From contig JAUNQN010000026.1 in NCBI GenBank assembly GCA_030536145.1, positions 2,159 through 39,959 on the forward strand: DNA of 37,801 nt, read 5' to 3'. The DNA comes from Akkermansia sp. (lineage in GTDB: Bacteria > Verrucomicrobiota > Verrucomicrobiia > Verrucomicrobiales > Akkermansiaceae). Numbering within the stretch: the stretch's first letter is position 1; each line of letters starts with the position of its first letter. Both the position numbers and the translations under genes were made by a program. Under the pieces are notes generated by a model, which was not told the origin of the DNA, did not search any database, and worked only from the letters and a program-made list of their open reading frames with translations. Shown here in pieces: positions 1 to 10,885 of this stretch.

Positions 1-1629
<1,629 letters not shown>

Positions 1630-1646
1630 TTAGGGGTGGATTGTGT

Positions 1647-1931
1647 TTAGTCGATGATGGCGAGGATGTCGCTCTCGTTCAGGATGACATAGGTGGTGCC
1701 GTTCACGGAAACCTCCGTGCCGCCGTACTTGGCGATGAGAACCTTGTCGTTCACGGCCACGTTGAAGGGGATTTCCTTGCCGTCCTTGTCACGGCCGCCG
1801 GTGCCGATGGCACGCACGATGGCCTCCTGCGGCTTCTCCTTGGCGGTATCCGGCAGGAAAAGGCCGCCGGAGGTCTTGGTCTCTGCTTCCACGCGCTCCA
1901 CGAGCACACGCTGTCCTAATGGTTTGATCAT
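1647..1931 (-). CDS. groES: Co-chaperonin GroES (10 kDa)
   Basis: GroES is the heptameric lid of the GroEL chamber. The protein has 94 residues, the normal family length, starting [17 protein letters not shown]. It contains the mobile-loop region ([20 protein letters not shown], about residues 19-38) and the typical GKEIPFNV...[13 protein letters not shown] core. A longer in-frame start at 1991 exists, but it adds 20 residues with no counterpart in the family, so the ATG at 1931 was chosen. No Shine-Dalgarno sequence precedes it; the upstream 20 nt are A/C-rich. It lies between dnaK and groEL on the same strand. Confidence 0.97.
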   Translation of the reverse strand: MIKPLGQRVLVERVEAETKTSGGLFLPDTAKEKPQEAIVRAIGTGGRDKDGKEIPFNVAVNDKVLIAKYGGTEVSVNGTTYVILNESDILAIID

Positions 1932-1980
1932 AGTATGTATGGTTTTGGTTTGTTGTGAAATGTTTTTTGTGTTTCCCGCG

Positions 1981-2011
1981 CCCGGCGGCACCCGCTGGGG
2001 GAGCCGCCGGG
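1981..2011 (-). other. Intercistronic stem-loop between dnaK and groES
   Basis: CCCGGCGGC at 1981-1989 pairs perfectly with GCCGCCGGG at 2003-2011. The 9-bp stem sits 13 nt after the dnaK stop codon in the transcript. No U-run follows on the minus strand, so it is more likely an mRNA-stabilising or attenuating hairpin than a full terminator. It could adjust the dnaK to groESL ratio. This is an inference from sequence only. Confidence 0.55.
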
Positions 2012-2024
2012 GCGGGGCAGGGGG

Positions 2025-3956
<1,932 letters not shown>

Positions 3957-3988
3957 CTATTTGTTTGTTGTTTTGTTTAAGGCTTTCC

Positions 3989-4007
3989 GCATCCGCCCGG
4001 CGGATGC
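3989..4007 (-). promoter_or_regulatory. Inverted repeat in the dnaK leader
   Basis: GCATCCGCC (3989-3997) and GGCGGATGC (3999-4007) form a perfect inverted repeat with a single central base. It would fall just downstream of the transcription start predicted from the -24/-12 promoter, in the 5' leader of dnaK. It could be a repressor operator or an mRNA hairpin. It does not match CIRCE (the HrcA operator). Confidence 0.45.
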
Positions 4008-4028
4008 ACTGCTTACACCATCACTACT

Positions 4029-4045
4029 TGCAAACCCCGTGCCAA
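4029..4045 (-). promoter_or_regulatory. Putative sigma-54 (-24/-12) promoter of dnaK
   Basis: On the minus strand the segment reads TTGGCACGGGGTTTGCA. It matches the RpoN consensus TGGCAC-N5-TTGCA exactly, with the invariant GG and GC at the correct spacing. The predicted start is near 4018, giving a leader of about 75 nt before the dnaK ATG. No convincing sigma-70 -35/-10 pair was found between dnaK and the upstream terminator, although other genes in the window have very clear ones. The match is seen in the sequence; its use is inferred. Confidence 0.6.
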
Positions 4046-4096
4046 CTCCCCCGCCACACACCCGCCCCGCCCCGTCAAACACCCCGTGCCAACTCC
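4034..4096. repeat. Two direct copies of a 16-bp element upstream of dnaK
   Basis: ACCCCGTGCCAACTCC occurs at 4034-4049 and again at 4081-4096, 47 bp apart. The first copy carries the -24 element of the putative sigma-54 promoter. The second has the same -24 half, but its -12 half is shifted by a 2-nt insertion. The second copy may be a decayed promoter duplicate or a binding site. The C-rich stretch from 4097 to 4240 holds nothing else recognisable. Confidence 0.6.
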
Positions 4097-4239
4097 GTAA
4101 ATGCCAATAAAACCAACATATTAGGCCACTTTACGCCCCGTACTGTCACACCCCGCACCCCGCCCTCCACCCCCAAACCACCCTCCCCATCCCCCACTAT
4201 CTGCGGCATTTTGCCCCATACACGCCCGCCCCGCTGCGG

Positions 4240-4278
4240 CAAAACACCGCCCTGCGGCATTACGCCGCAGGGCGGTGT
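4240..4278 (-). terminator. Rho-independent terminator of dinD
   Basis: ACACCGCCCTGCGGC (4244-4258) and its exact complement (4264-4278) form a 15-bp stem with a 5-nt loop. On the minus strand the stem is followed by a TTTT run. It lies 50 bp after the dinD stop codon and insulates dinD from the chaperone genes. Confidence 0.85.
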
Positions 4279-4327
4279 CCTACGAATATGTTGTTTTGCG
4301 GTCAGTCCGCACTGTATCGATACCCGG

Positions 4328-5158
4328 TCAGCGGCGTTTCCCTTTTTTTGTTTTGTCGTCTATGGCGCGGATGTGCTTGACAACCTTCTTGCCCTCGCTC
4401 TTCAGCTCCTTGATAGCCCTGTCCTCCAGCGGAAGAGCCTCGGGGTTCTTTCCCGTGTTTTCCCGCACAATGGCGCGGACTGTACGCCCGACTTTGAATG
4501 CCGCGTTTTCCAGTTGGTTCTGCCCTTCGATATTGTGGGTCTTGATTCGTTCTTTTGTCTGCGTAATGCGGAAAAGGTTGGCCGCAAGTTCAGTCGTGCT
4601 CATGCGATCGTACAGCGTACCGCTTTTCGCTAGGAAATGCTTGTGCTTCTTGAGCTGGCTCAAGCCCATATTGTACATCCCCTTGTAGCCTTGGTCCTTG
4701 AAAAAGGCATAGTTGACAACGCCGTGCATTTTTGCCGTGGATGACAGGGCCTTCTCTTCCTCGGAAAGTTTTCCCCGTACCTCCAAGCGTTCAATCTCGT
4801 CATGCCCCATCAGGGAATCCGCCATGTTTGCCAGGCAGAACTGCAGCATCTGAACTTGGGGCTTGGTTTGATCTGCCTGCTGGGTAACGAGGAAGCAGGC
4901 AAGGCGCGTCAGCTTGTAGAAGCCAGGCATGCCTTCGGCCGTCGTGTGCTCGTACCTGATGAAATCGCCCAGCGGGTCGATTTCCAATCCGCTGCAGCAG
5001 GAAATCGCCTTCAGCACCACTTTGCGGAAAGCCGTAGAATCCGTGTATCCCAGCACGGACATCAAATCAGTATCCAGCCAATAGCATGTCCCATTCTGAT
5101 GGGACACTCTCTCGAAATGTAAACCGACGGTTGCAGGGGTTAGGGCATCATCACTCAT
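4328..5158 (-). CDS. dinD: DNA-damage-inducible protein D (DinD) homologue
   Basis: The 276-residue protein resembles E. coli DinD over its full length. The N-terminal BRO-like part has YWLDTDLMSVLGYTDSTAFRKV. The middle reads FLVTQQADQTKPQVQMLQ. The best conserved block is the C-terminal MSTTELAANLFRITQT...NIEGQNQLENAAFKVGRTVR. E. coli DinD is SOS-induced and inhibits RecA filaments and strand exchange (known for the family). Here the gene is transcribed divergently from hsdM, with only 133 bp between the start codons, so it may help protect or modulate recombination at broken DNA when the restriction system acts. It has its own strong promoter and terminator. No TGTTC-N4-GAACA box (the reported verrucomicrobial LexA motif) was seen in the promoter, so SOS control is unproven here. 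Confidence 0.88.
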   Translation of the reverse strand: MSDDALTPATVGLHFERVSHQNGTCYWLDTDLMSVLGYTDSTAFRKVVLKAISCCSGLEIDPLGDFIRYEHTTAEGMPGFYKLTRLACFLVTQQADQTKPQVQMLQFCLANMADSLMGHDEIERLEVRGKLSEEEKALSSTAKMHGVVNYAFFKDQGYKGMYNMGLSQLKKHKHFLAKSGTLYDRMSTTELAANLFRITQTKERIKTHNIEGQNQLENAAFKVGRTVRAIVRENTGKNPEALPLEDRAIKELKSEGKKVVKHIRAIDDKTKKGKRR

Positions 5159-5170
5159 AGAACGCTATCC

Positions 5171-5199
5171 AGTATACACGTGGCTGAATGTTTTGTCAA
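5171..5199 (-). promoter_or_regulatory. Sigma-70 promoter of dinD
   Basis: On the minus strand TTGACA (5194-5199) is followed by 17 nt and TATACT (5171-5176). The predicted start near 5164 gives a leader of only about 6 nt before the ATG at 5158. A CACGTG palindrome lies in the spacer. Confidence 0.8.
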
Positions 5200-5256
5200 G
5201 GGGGACACCCGTATTGTTGGTCCCGCAAAAATCCCGCGCAATCCCTCATTCTGCTC

Positions 5257-5285
5257 TTGAATCTGCGCGGGGTTGTGCCTATAAT
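5257..5285 (+). promoter_or_regulatory. Sigma-70 promoter of hsdM (leaderless)
   Basis: TTGAAT (5257-5262), a 17-nt spacer and TATAAT (5280-5285). The hsdM ATG begins at 5292, about 7 nt after the -10 element, where transcription should start. The mRNA is therefore probably leaderless. Confidence 0.8.
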
Positions 5286-5291
5286 AGGGAT

Positions 5292-6812
5292 ATGGCACGA
5301 GTAACCAAGAAGGCCAAGACTACCGCACCGCTGCCCTTTGAGGAAAAAATCTGGCAGGCGGCATGTGTGCTTTGGGGACATATTCCGGCAGCCGATTACC
5401 GCAAGGTGATTATCGGGCTGATTTTCCTGCGCTATGTTTCCGCGCGGTTCGAGGACAAGTACGCCGAGCTGGTGGCGGAGGGGTATGGCGACGAGAACGA
5501 GCGCGACAACTACGAGGCCGAGAATATCTTCTGGGTGCCGGGGGTGGCCCGGTGGTCCCATATTGCCGCGCAGGCGCATACGCCGGAAATAGGCATGGTG
5601 CTGGATGGCGCCATGGCGGCCATAGAGAACGAGAACGTGGAGCTGAAAGGCGTGCTGCCGCGCGTGTATGCCACGCCGGACCTGGACAAGCGCGTGCTGG
5701 GTGAGGTGGTGGACCTGTTCACCAACATGGATATGAGTGATGCCCACCACAACTGCGACCTCCTGGGGCGCGTGTACGAGTACTGTATTGCCCAGTTTGC
5801 TGCGTACGAGGGCGTGAAGGGCGGCGAGTTCTACACCCCAGCCAGTATTGTGAAAACCCTGGTGGCCATCCTGAACCCGCTGCCCAACCGCCGCGTGTAC
5901 GACCCCTGCTGCGGCAGCGGCGGCATGTTTGTGCAGAGCGCCAAGTTTGTGGAGGAACACAGCGGCCAGCGCGACACTCTCTCCGTGTACGGCCAAGAGT
6001 CCAACTCCGATACCTGGAAAATGGCCAAGATCAACATGGCCATCCGCGGTATCAATGCCAACTTCGGCAAGCACCCGGCAGACACCTTCCACAACGACCA
6101 GCACCCCACGCTGAAGGCAGACTACATCCTGGCCAACCCTCCCTTCAACCTCTCCGCCTGGGGGCAGGAGAAGCTGCAGGAGGATGTGCGCTGGAAATAC
6201 GGTACCCCGCCCGCCGGCAATGCCAACTTCGCTTGGATTCAGCACATGATCCACCACCTGGCGCCCGGCGGCAAGATTGGCCTGGTGCTGGCAAACGGCG
6301 CCGTGTCCTCCCAGAGCAACGGGGAAGGGGATATCCGCCGCCGGATTGTGGAGGATGACCTGGTGGAGGGCATCGTGGCCCTGCCGCCCCAGCTCTTCTA
6401 CAGCGTCACTATCCCGGTGACCCTCTGGTTCATCACCCGCGGCAAGCCGCAGAAGGGCAAGACCCTCTTCATCGATGCCCGCAACATGGGCCACATGGTG
6501 GACCGCAAGCACCGCGATTTCTCTGATGAGGATATCCAAAGGCTCGCAGACACCTTCGCCGCATTCCGGCAGGGAACCTGTGAGGATGTACCCGGTTTTT
6601 GCGCCGTGGCCACCAAGGAGGATATCGCCCATCAGGATTACATTCTCACCCCCGGCCGCTATGTCGGCATGGAGGAGCAGGAGGAAGATGCCGAGCCTTT
6701 CGACGAGAAAATGAAGCGCCTGACTACAGAGCTGTCTGAGCTGTTCGAGAAGGGGCATGGGCTGGAGAAGCAGATTAGGGAAAATCTTGCGGCGATTGGG
6801 TATGAAATCTGA
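5292..6812 (+). CDS. hsdM: Type I restriction-modification system, modification subunit HsdM
   Basis: HsdM is the N6-adenine DNA methyltransferase subunit. With HsdS it forms the methylase, and with HsdR the restriction complex. The 506-residue protein has the N-terminal HsdM_N helical domain (about 15-150), the S-adenosylmethionine motif I DPCCGSGGMF (204-213) and the catalytic motif NPPF (282-285). An in-frame ATG at 5193 is rejected because it lies upstream of the promoter's -10 box and adds 33 residues unlike the family. The start at 5292 (MARVTKKAK) matches the predicted transcription start. The stop codon overlaps the chosen hsdS start. Codon use is GC-rich like the housekeeping genes. 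Confidence 0.97.
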   Translation: MARVTKKAKTTAPLPFEEKIWQAACVLWGHIPAADYRKVIIGLIFLRYVSARFEDKYAELVAEGYGDENERDNYEAENIFWVPGVARWSHIAAQAHTPEIGMVLDGAMAAIENENVELKGVLPRVYATPDLDKRVLGEVVDLFTNMDMSDAHHNCDLLGRVYEYCIAQFAAYEGVKGGEFYTPASIVKTLVAILNPLPNRRVYDPCCGSGGMFVQSAKFVEEHSGQRDTLSVYGQESNSDTWKMAKINMAIRGINANFGKHPADTFHNDQHPTLKADYILANPPFNLSAWGQEKLQEDVRWKYGTPPAGNANFAWIQHMIHHLAPGGKIGLVLANGAVSSQSNGEGDIRRRIVEDDLVEGIVALPPQLFYSVTIPVTLWFITRGKPQKGKTLFIDARNMGHMVDRKHRDFSDEDIQRLADTFAAFRQGTCEDVPGFCAVATKEDIAHQDYILTPGRYVGMEEQEEDAEPFDEKMKRLTTELSELFEKGHGLEKQIRENLAAIGYEI

Positions 6813-7971
6813 AATGGTGAGCGTTGGAATCGTGTGCCGGAGCGTATCTTCTACATATGCTCGAACTGATAGTACTGTTGTTCTAATTAACACATCGGAC
6901 GTTTTTGAAGGCAAAATCCTGAATCACAAATGTGTAACAAATGAAAATCTGAAGGGACAATTTAAGAAGACTTTCTGCCCTAACGATATCCTGTATTCTG
7001 AAATCCGCCCCGCAAATAAACGATATGCCTTCGTAAAGGAAGAGGATGTTCATAACTACATTGCATCAACCAAACTGATGGTGATAAGAGCAGATGAACG
7101 GAAAGTCCTTCCATCCTACTTGTATGCATATTTGACGATGCCTTCTGTTCTTGCTGAATTGCAGCGTCAGGCTGAATCGCGTTCTGGTACGTTCCCACAG
7201 ATAACCTTTGCGGAAGTTGCTGCTCTCCTGATGCCGCTTCCTTCGTTGCCCACCCAGCGCAAGATAGCCGCGATTCTTTCCTCCTTGGACGACAAGATAG
7301 AGAACAACAACGCCATCTGCCGCAACCTGGAGGAGCAGGCCGCGGCCCTGTACCGGTCATGGTTTGTGGATTTTGAGCCGTTTGGAGGCCAGAGACCCTC
7401 GTCATGGATAGAACGCGATATTTATTCTGTGGCGGAAATTATATATGGAGCTCCCTTTGCATCAAAGCTGTTCAATAGGGAAAAAAGAGGGACTCCGATT
7501 ATTCGTATCCGGGACTTGAAGATTCAAGATTCTGAAGTGTATACCGATGAGATACATCCGAAGGCGTACGTAATTTCTCCTGGAGACATCGTAGTCGGCA
7601 TGGATGGCGAATTCCAACCATACATATGGGGTGGGGTTGTAGGCTTGCTTAATCAGCGGGTCTGTGTATTCCGAAACAGACGTTCCAAAGGGGAGTTTTT
7701 CCTGTATTTTACTATCCGTCCCCAGTTGGATTTTATTCAAAAGACGGAGATGGCGACGACTGTGATTCACATCGGTAAGCAAGATTTTGATGCCTTTAGG
7801 GTCAATTTGCCGCCAGATGACATCTTGGATAGATTCGATGCTCTAACCCATCCTCTCTACGATAGGATTATTTCTCTGCGGATGGAAAATAGGCGGTTGT
7901 CAATACTCCGCGACATACTCCTCCCGAAGCTGATGCGAGGGGAAATAGATGTTGAGAATAATATTGCGTAA
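6802..7971 (+). CDS. hsdS: Type I restriction-modification system, specificity subunit HsdS
   Basis: HsdS recognises the bipartite DNA target and directs HsdM and HsdR. The 389-residue product has two target-recognition domains separated by a conserved helical spacer (PTQRKIAAILSSLDDKIENN...LEEQAAALYRSWFVDFEPF, nt 7250-7385), and a second conserved segment at the C-terminus (LRDILLPKLMRGEID). The start at 6802 (MKSEMVSVG) overlaps hsdM by 11 nt; the ATG at 6814, 1 nt after the hsdM stop, is equally possible. Both target domains are visibly AT-richer than the central spacer, which has host-like composition. That pattern fits acquisition of new target domains by recombination. The cognate target cannot be read from the sequence. 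Confidence 0.95.
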   Translation: MKSEMVSVGIVCRSVSSTYARTDSTVVLINTSDVFEGKILNHKCVTNENLKGQFKKTFCPNDILYSEIRPANKRYAFVKEEDVHNYIASTKLMVIRADERKVLPSYLYAYLTMPSVLAELQRQAESRSGTFPQITFAEVAALLMPLPSLPTQRKIAAILSSLDDKIENNNAICRNLEEQAAALYRSWFVDFEPFGGQRPSSWIERDIYSVAEIIYGAPFASKLFNREKRGTPIIRIRDLKIQDSEVYTDEIHPKAYVISPGDIVVGMDGEFQPYIWGGVVGLLNQRVCVFRNRRSKGEFFLYFTIRPQLDFIQKTEMATTVIHIGKQDFDAFRVNLPPDDILDRFDALTHPLYDRIISLRMENRRLSILRDILLPKLMRGEIDVENNIA

Positions 7972-7975
7972 TGGA

Positions 7976-8704
7976 ATGAATACGAAACAAAAATTGGAAG
8001 ATGCAGCTAGGATTCTCTATTGGGTGAGAGTTTTTGGATATGCCTCTATACCCATTGTCTTGTTTATTTTAGTATTGATTATCCATGGTGCCCTTTGCTC
8101 TGGTTCGCAGGGGGTGCAGGACTTGTGTAGTAACGGATTCTGGTCAATGACCATTGGGGATTGGGTGCAAACGATAATGTTGTTCCTGACGCTGGCTGCA
8201 ATATTATCTGCTCGTCATTTGGCGGAAATGAAGTTAGTGTATGATTACTTGGGAGACTATGCTAACGATGATATGAGAAAGGCCGCGCGTTGTGTGGGTG
8301 AAATATCACTTCCTACCGAATTGAAACAAGGAATCAGAACTTCAGAGCGGCACTATACCCCCTTGCCTGAAAAAGAACATTTTACATGGACCTCCAAACA
8401 GGATGCTGCGCGGCGAAAGGTGAAAATGTATTACTTTCGGGTTCTGAAATTGTACAAGGATGGATTTATTACAAAGAATGTACTTTGCATGATGGCAGAT
8501 CACCAGTCGTTTGCCCTTCTTTTCTCCGTAATAGAGCCGATGGAGTATTGCTTGAATCCAGATTATGACAAGGACCCTTTTGCCGAGTTGATGTCGTTGT
8601 GTGGAGAATACTATATCAAGTACAGCAAAGCAAAAATAAATACTTGGAGAATTGTTGATAAAGAGTTGGGTGAAAATGATGGCTCTACAGCACGGAAGGC
8701 TTAG
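7976..8704 (+). CDS. Two-helix membrane protein of unknown function in the hsd/Septu locus
   Basis: The 242-residue protein begins MNTKQKLEDAARILYW, 4 nt after the hsdS stop, so it is probably translated from the hsdMS transcript. Two hydrophobic segments (about residues 20-40, with SIPIVLFILVLIIHGAL, and 61-80, with WVQTIMLFLTLAAIL) are followed by a soluble domain of about 160 residues with many charged and aromatic residues. The layout recalls the DUF4760-type membrane proteins found in many genomes, but this is only a resemblance. Composition is clearly AT-richer than hsdM and hsdR. An in-frame start at 7949 inside hsdS was not chosen. Position between hsdS and ptuA makes it a candidate accessory or effector of either system; its function is not known. 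Confidence 0.75.
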   Translation: MNTKQKLEDAARILYWVRVFGYASIPIVLFILVLIIHGALCSGSQGVQDLCSNGFWSMTIGDWVQTIMLFLTLAAILSARHLAEMKLVYDYLGDYANDDMRKAARCVGEISLPTELKQGIRTSERHYTPLPEKEHFTWTSKQDAARRKVKMYYFRVLKLYKDGFITKNVLCMMADHQSFALLFSVIEPMEYCLNPDYDKDPFAELMSLCGEYYIKYSKAKINTWRIVDKELGENDGSTARKA

Positions 8705-8711
8705 CTGACTT

Positions 8712-8774
8712 TTGACATGAAAGTGTGAAAAAGGTATGATATTCGTTTGACATAGAGTTGGAAAGGGGTATAAT
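8712..8774 (+). promoter_or_regulatory. Duplicated sigma-70 promoter of ptuAB
   Basis: Two complete promoters occur in tandem, 35 bp apart. The first is TTGACA (8712-8717), 17 nt, TATGAT (8735-8740). The second is TTGACA (8747-8752), 16 nt, TATAAT (8769-8774). The flanking bases (ttgacat.gag.tgg.aa.gggtat) are also alike, so the unit looks duplicated. The second would start transcription 1-2 nt before the ptuA ATG at 8784. Confidence 0.8.
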
Positions 8775-8783
8775 CGAAAGCAC

Positions 8784-10175
8784 ATGGAGAAGTGGCATGT
8801 CAATGTTTCGCATTTGAGGTTGATCAATTTCCGATTGTTCGAGAAATTGGATATGAACCTTGACCCCCGCCTGTGCGTTTTCCTGGGTGACAATGGGAGC
8901 GGCAAGACGAGTGTGATTGAGGGCTTGTCTATCCCTCTGTCCCGTATTTTTCCTAGTTGCGATAGTTTCCCGAGCCTGGATTCCTTGCCGTATTCCGCCG
9001 ACATTGTGAAGGTGCGGGGCAGCTTTCTGAATGGGCGTTACAAGCGTTCCCTTGCTGAGACTAGTTCTGCTGTCGTATGTCTGTCTGGCGCCTGTTGTGA
9101 GAATGCTGCTAATTGGTGCCACAGTATATCGGATGGAGTAAATACACACAGTGGTGCATCGAATGCAGTGGCTGGCGTAGAACGGAATATCTCCAAAATA
9201 TTCAACGGGTGGAAAGACAGAGGTGTTGGTGTGCCCGTTTTTGCCCGATATGGAGCGTATCCTGTGGCAGTGGAGCATGATAATGACACTGCGAAATCAG
9301 GGAAGGTGGATTTCACTAATCCCTTTGCCTCTTATATCGATTCTCTGCGCCCCAGTCTGGATTTCGATTCTTTCATGGATTGGTTCTATGATGAGGAGGC
9401 AAACGAGCTGCGCGAACAGCGGAGGAATCATGACTATGTTAGCCCGGAGCTTGAGGCTGTTCGGGTAGCCTTGGAGCGTGTGTTTGCTGCTTCGCGGATG
9501 CGAATCAGCAATCCGCGGTTCGAGGCGAATCCCAAGCGGTTCGTGATGAGCTGTACCGGTGATGACGGAGCGGAGGTGGAGCTGGTGTTCGATCAGCTTT
9601 CCGACGGATACCGAAGGATGGTGGCGCTGGTGGCGGATTTTGCGCGGCGCCTGGCGATTGCTAACCGCTATGCCGGCGGCAATCCGCTGGATGGCCCGGG
9701 GGTGCTGATGATAGACGAGGTGGATGCCCACCTGCACCCCAAGTGGCAGTACCGCGTGATAGGTGATTTGCAGCGCACGTTCCCGAATGTGCAGCTGATA
9801 GTGACGACCCATTCCGCCGAGGTGGTTTCCACGGTGGACAAGAAGCATGTGTACATACTGGAGCCGGAGGATGGTGTGGTGCATGAGAAGCACCCGGAAC
9901 AGCAGACGGAGGGGAGCTACCCGGAGGATATTGCCAGTATGGTGATGGGCGCGCCGAATCATGTGGATACAGTGCCGGCATATCAGGCGTACCTGCGCTG
10001 CCTGGGGATGATTCAGGAGGGCGGGCAGGATACCATCGAGTATCATGATGCCTTCGATAAAGTGCTGAAACACTATGGGCAGGACCATTACTTTACCAAG
10101 GAACTTATATCTAGGGTTGGTGGTATGAAACGGCGCCGAGCCATGCTGGATAGATTGTATCAGGGACGACGATGA
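8784..10175 (+). CDS. ptuA: Septu-type defence ATPase PtuA (ABC/OLD-like AAA ATPase)
   Basis: This 463-residue ATPase has a RecF/SMC-like N-terminus (VSHLRLINFRLFEKLDM). It carries Walker A GDNGSGKT (35-42), an ABC-type signature LSDGYRRM (272-279), Walker B VLMIDEVDAHLHP (307-319) and a switch histidine in TTHSAEV (341-347). The next gene overlaps it by 4 nt and encodes an HNH protein. An ATPase of this type paired with a CxxC/HLDH HNH protein is the Septu (PtuAB) anti-phage system, also used as the effector of retron Ec78. No reverse transcriptase is present, so this is stand-alone Septu rather than a retron. In the family PtuA senses and gates, and PtuB cuts. Composition is AT-richer than hsdM, notably in the first half. 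It has its own promoters. Confidence 0.85.
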   Translation: MEKWHVNVSHLRLINFRLFEKLDMNLDPRLCVFLGDNGSGKTSVIEGLSIPLSRIFPSCDSFPSLDSLPYSADIVKVRGSFLNGRYKRSLAETSSAVVCLSGACCENAANWCHSISDGVNTHSGASNAVAGVERNISKIFNGWKDRGVGVPVFARYGAYPVAVEHDNDTAKSGKVDFTNPFASYIDSLRPSLDFDSFMDWFYDEEANELREQRRNHDYVSPELEAVRVALERVFAASRMRISNPRFEANPKRFVMSCTGDDGAEVELVFDQLSDGYRRMVALVADFARRLAIANRYAGGNPLDGPGVLMIDEVDAHLHPKWQYRVIGDLQRTFPNVQLIVTTHSAEVVSTVDKKHVYILEPEDGVVHEKHPEQQTEGSYPEDIASMVMGAPNHVDTVPAYQAYLRCLGMIQEGGQDTIEYHDAFDKVLKHYGQDHYFTKELISRVGGMKRRRAMLDRLYQGRR

Positions 10176-10885
10176 GGAAGTTGCCTGTCAAGCCTGTGGC
10201 TCCGCCGGCGTATTTGCGGCAGGCCCGGGAGGGAAATGTGCCGTGGGACGAATTCAGCACGGGAGCGGGCGGCTATGCCCTGCGCCAGATGAAGTCGGAT
10301 TCCCAAGCTGGTTTGTGCGGCTACTGCGAGTGCAGGCTGGCGGATGGCAGCGGTACGCTGCCAGGGGGTGTGGCGCATCTCGACCACTTTTACCAGAAGG
10401 GGCGCTCCCGCAACGCGCGGATGATGTATGATTGGGACAACCTGGTGCTTTCATGCAAGCACAAAGATTCCTGCGGGAAATACAAGGATTGCCAGAGTAT
10501 TGAGTCTGTGGATATTATCAATCCCAACGTGGAAGATGCCCGCAGTATGATGACCTTTGTGGCAACACCTTGTAGAAATCATGGTGTCAGCATTACAGCC
10601 CGAGGACTTGATGGCCCCAACCGGCAAAGGGCGGAGAATACGATAAAGGCATTGAACCTTAATTGTAATCGATTGTCTGTTATGCGCTATAACAGATGGT
10701 TGACGTTCAAGCAGTCAGCAGAGGCATTGCTGGATTATGTAAAGACGGTGCCGGATAACGACGAACTAGGGCAGGCGTTGTTTCGGCATGAGCTGCATGT
10801 ACTGTTGACAGAGATGGAGCAGGGGGAATACCCCTCTGCCATGCGAGCCCTTGCAAAGGAGTTTTTTCCCTCATATGTAGATTGA
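10172..10885 (+). CDS. ptuB: Septu-type HNH endonuclease PtuB
   Basis: The 237-residue protein has the zinc and nuclease motifs of the PtuB/TIGR02646 HNH family: CGYC (49-52), HLDHF (69-73) and NLVLSC...DSCG (90-102). The second H/D of HLDH and the N of NLVLSC are the expected HNH catalytic and metal positions. Its ATG overlaps the ptuA TGA (ATGA), implying translational coupling and fixed stoichiometry. Known Septu systems need both proteins, with PtuB as the DNA-cleaving effector. Its stop codon abuts the hsdR start directly, so ptuB and hsdR are read from one transcript. Low-GC codons in the second half differ from hsdR. Confidence 0.86.
   Translation: MRKLPVKPVAPPAYLRQAREGNVPWDEFSTGAGGYALRQMKSDSQAGLCGYCECRLADGSGTLPGGVAHLDHFYQKGRSRNARMMYDWDNLVLSCKHKDSCGKYKDCQSIESVDIINPNVEDARSMMTFVATPCRNHGVSITARGLDGPNRQRAENTIKALNLNCNRLSVMRYNRWLTFKQSAEALLDYVKTVPDNDELGQALFRHELHVLLTEMEQGEYPSAMRALAKEFFPSYVD

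Noticed and set aside
5159..5291. LexA box controlling dinD
   Set aside because: No TGTTC-N4-GAACA or CTGT-N8-ACAG motif was found between dinD and hsdM.
8784..10885. Retron using PtuAB as effector
   Set aside because: No reverse transcriptase gene and no msr-msd-like region nearby, so a stand-alone Septu pair is the simpler reading.
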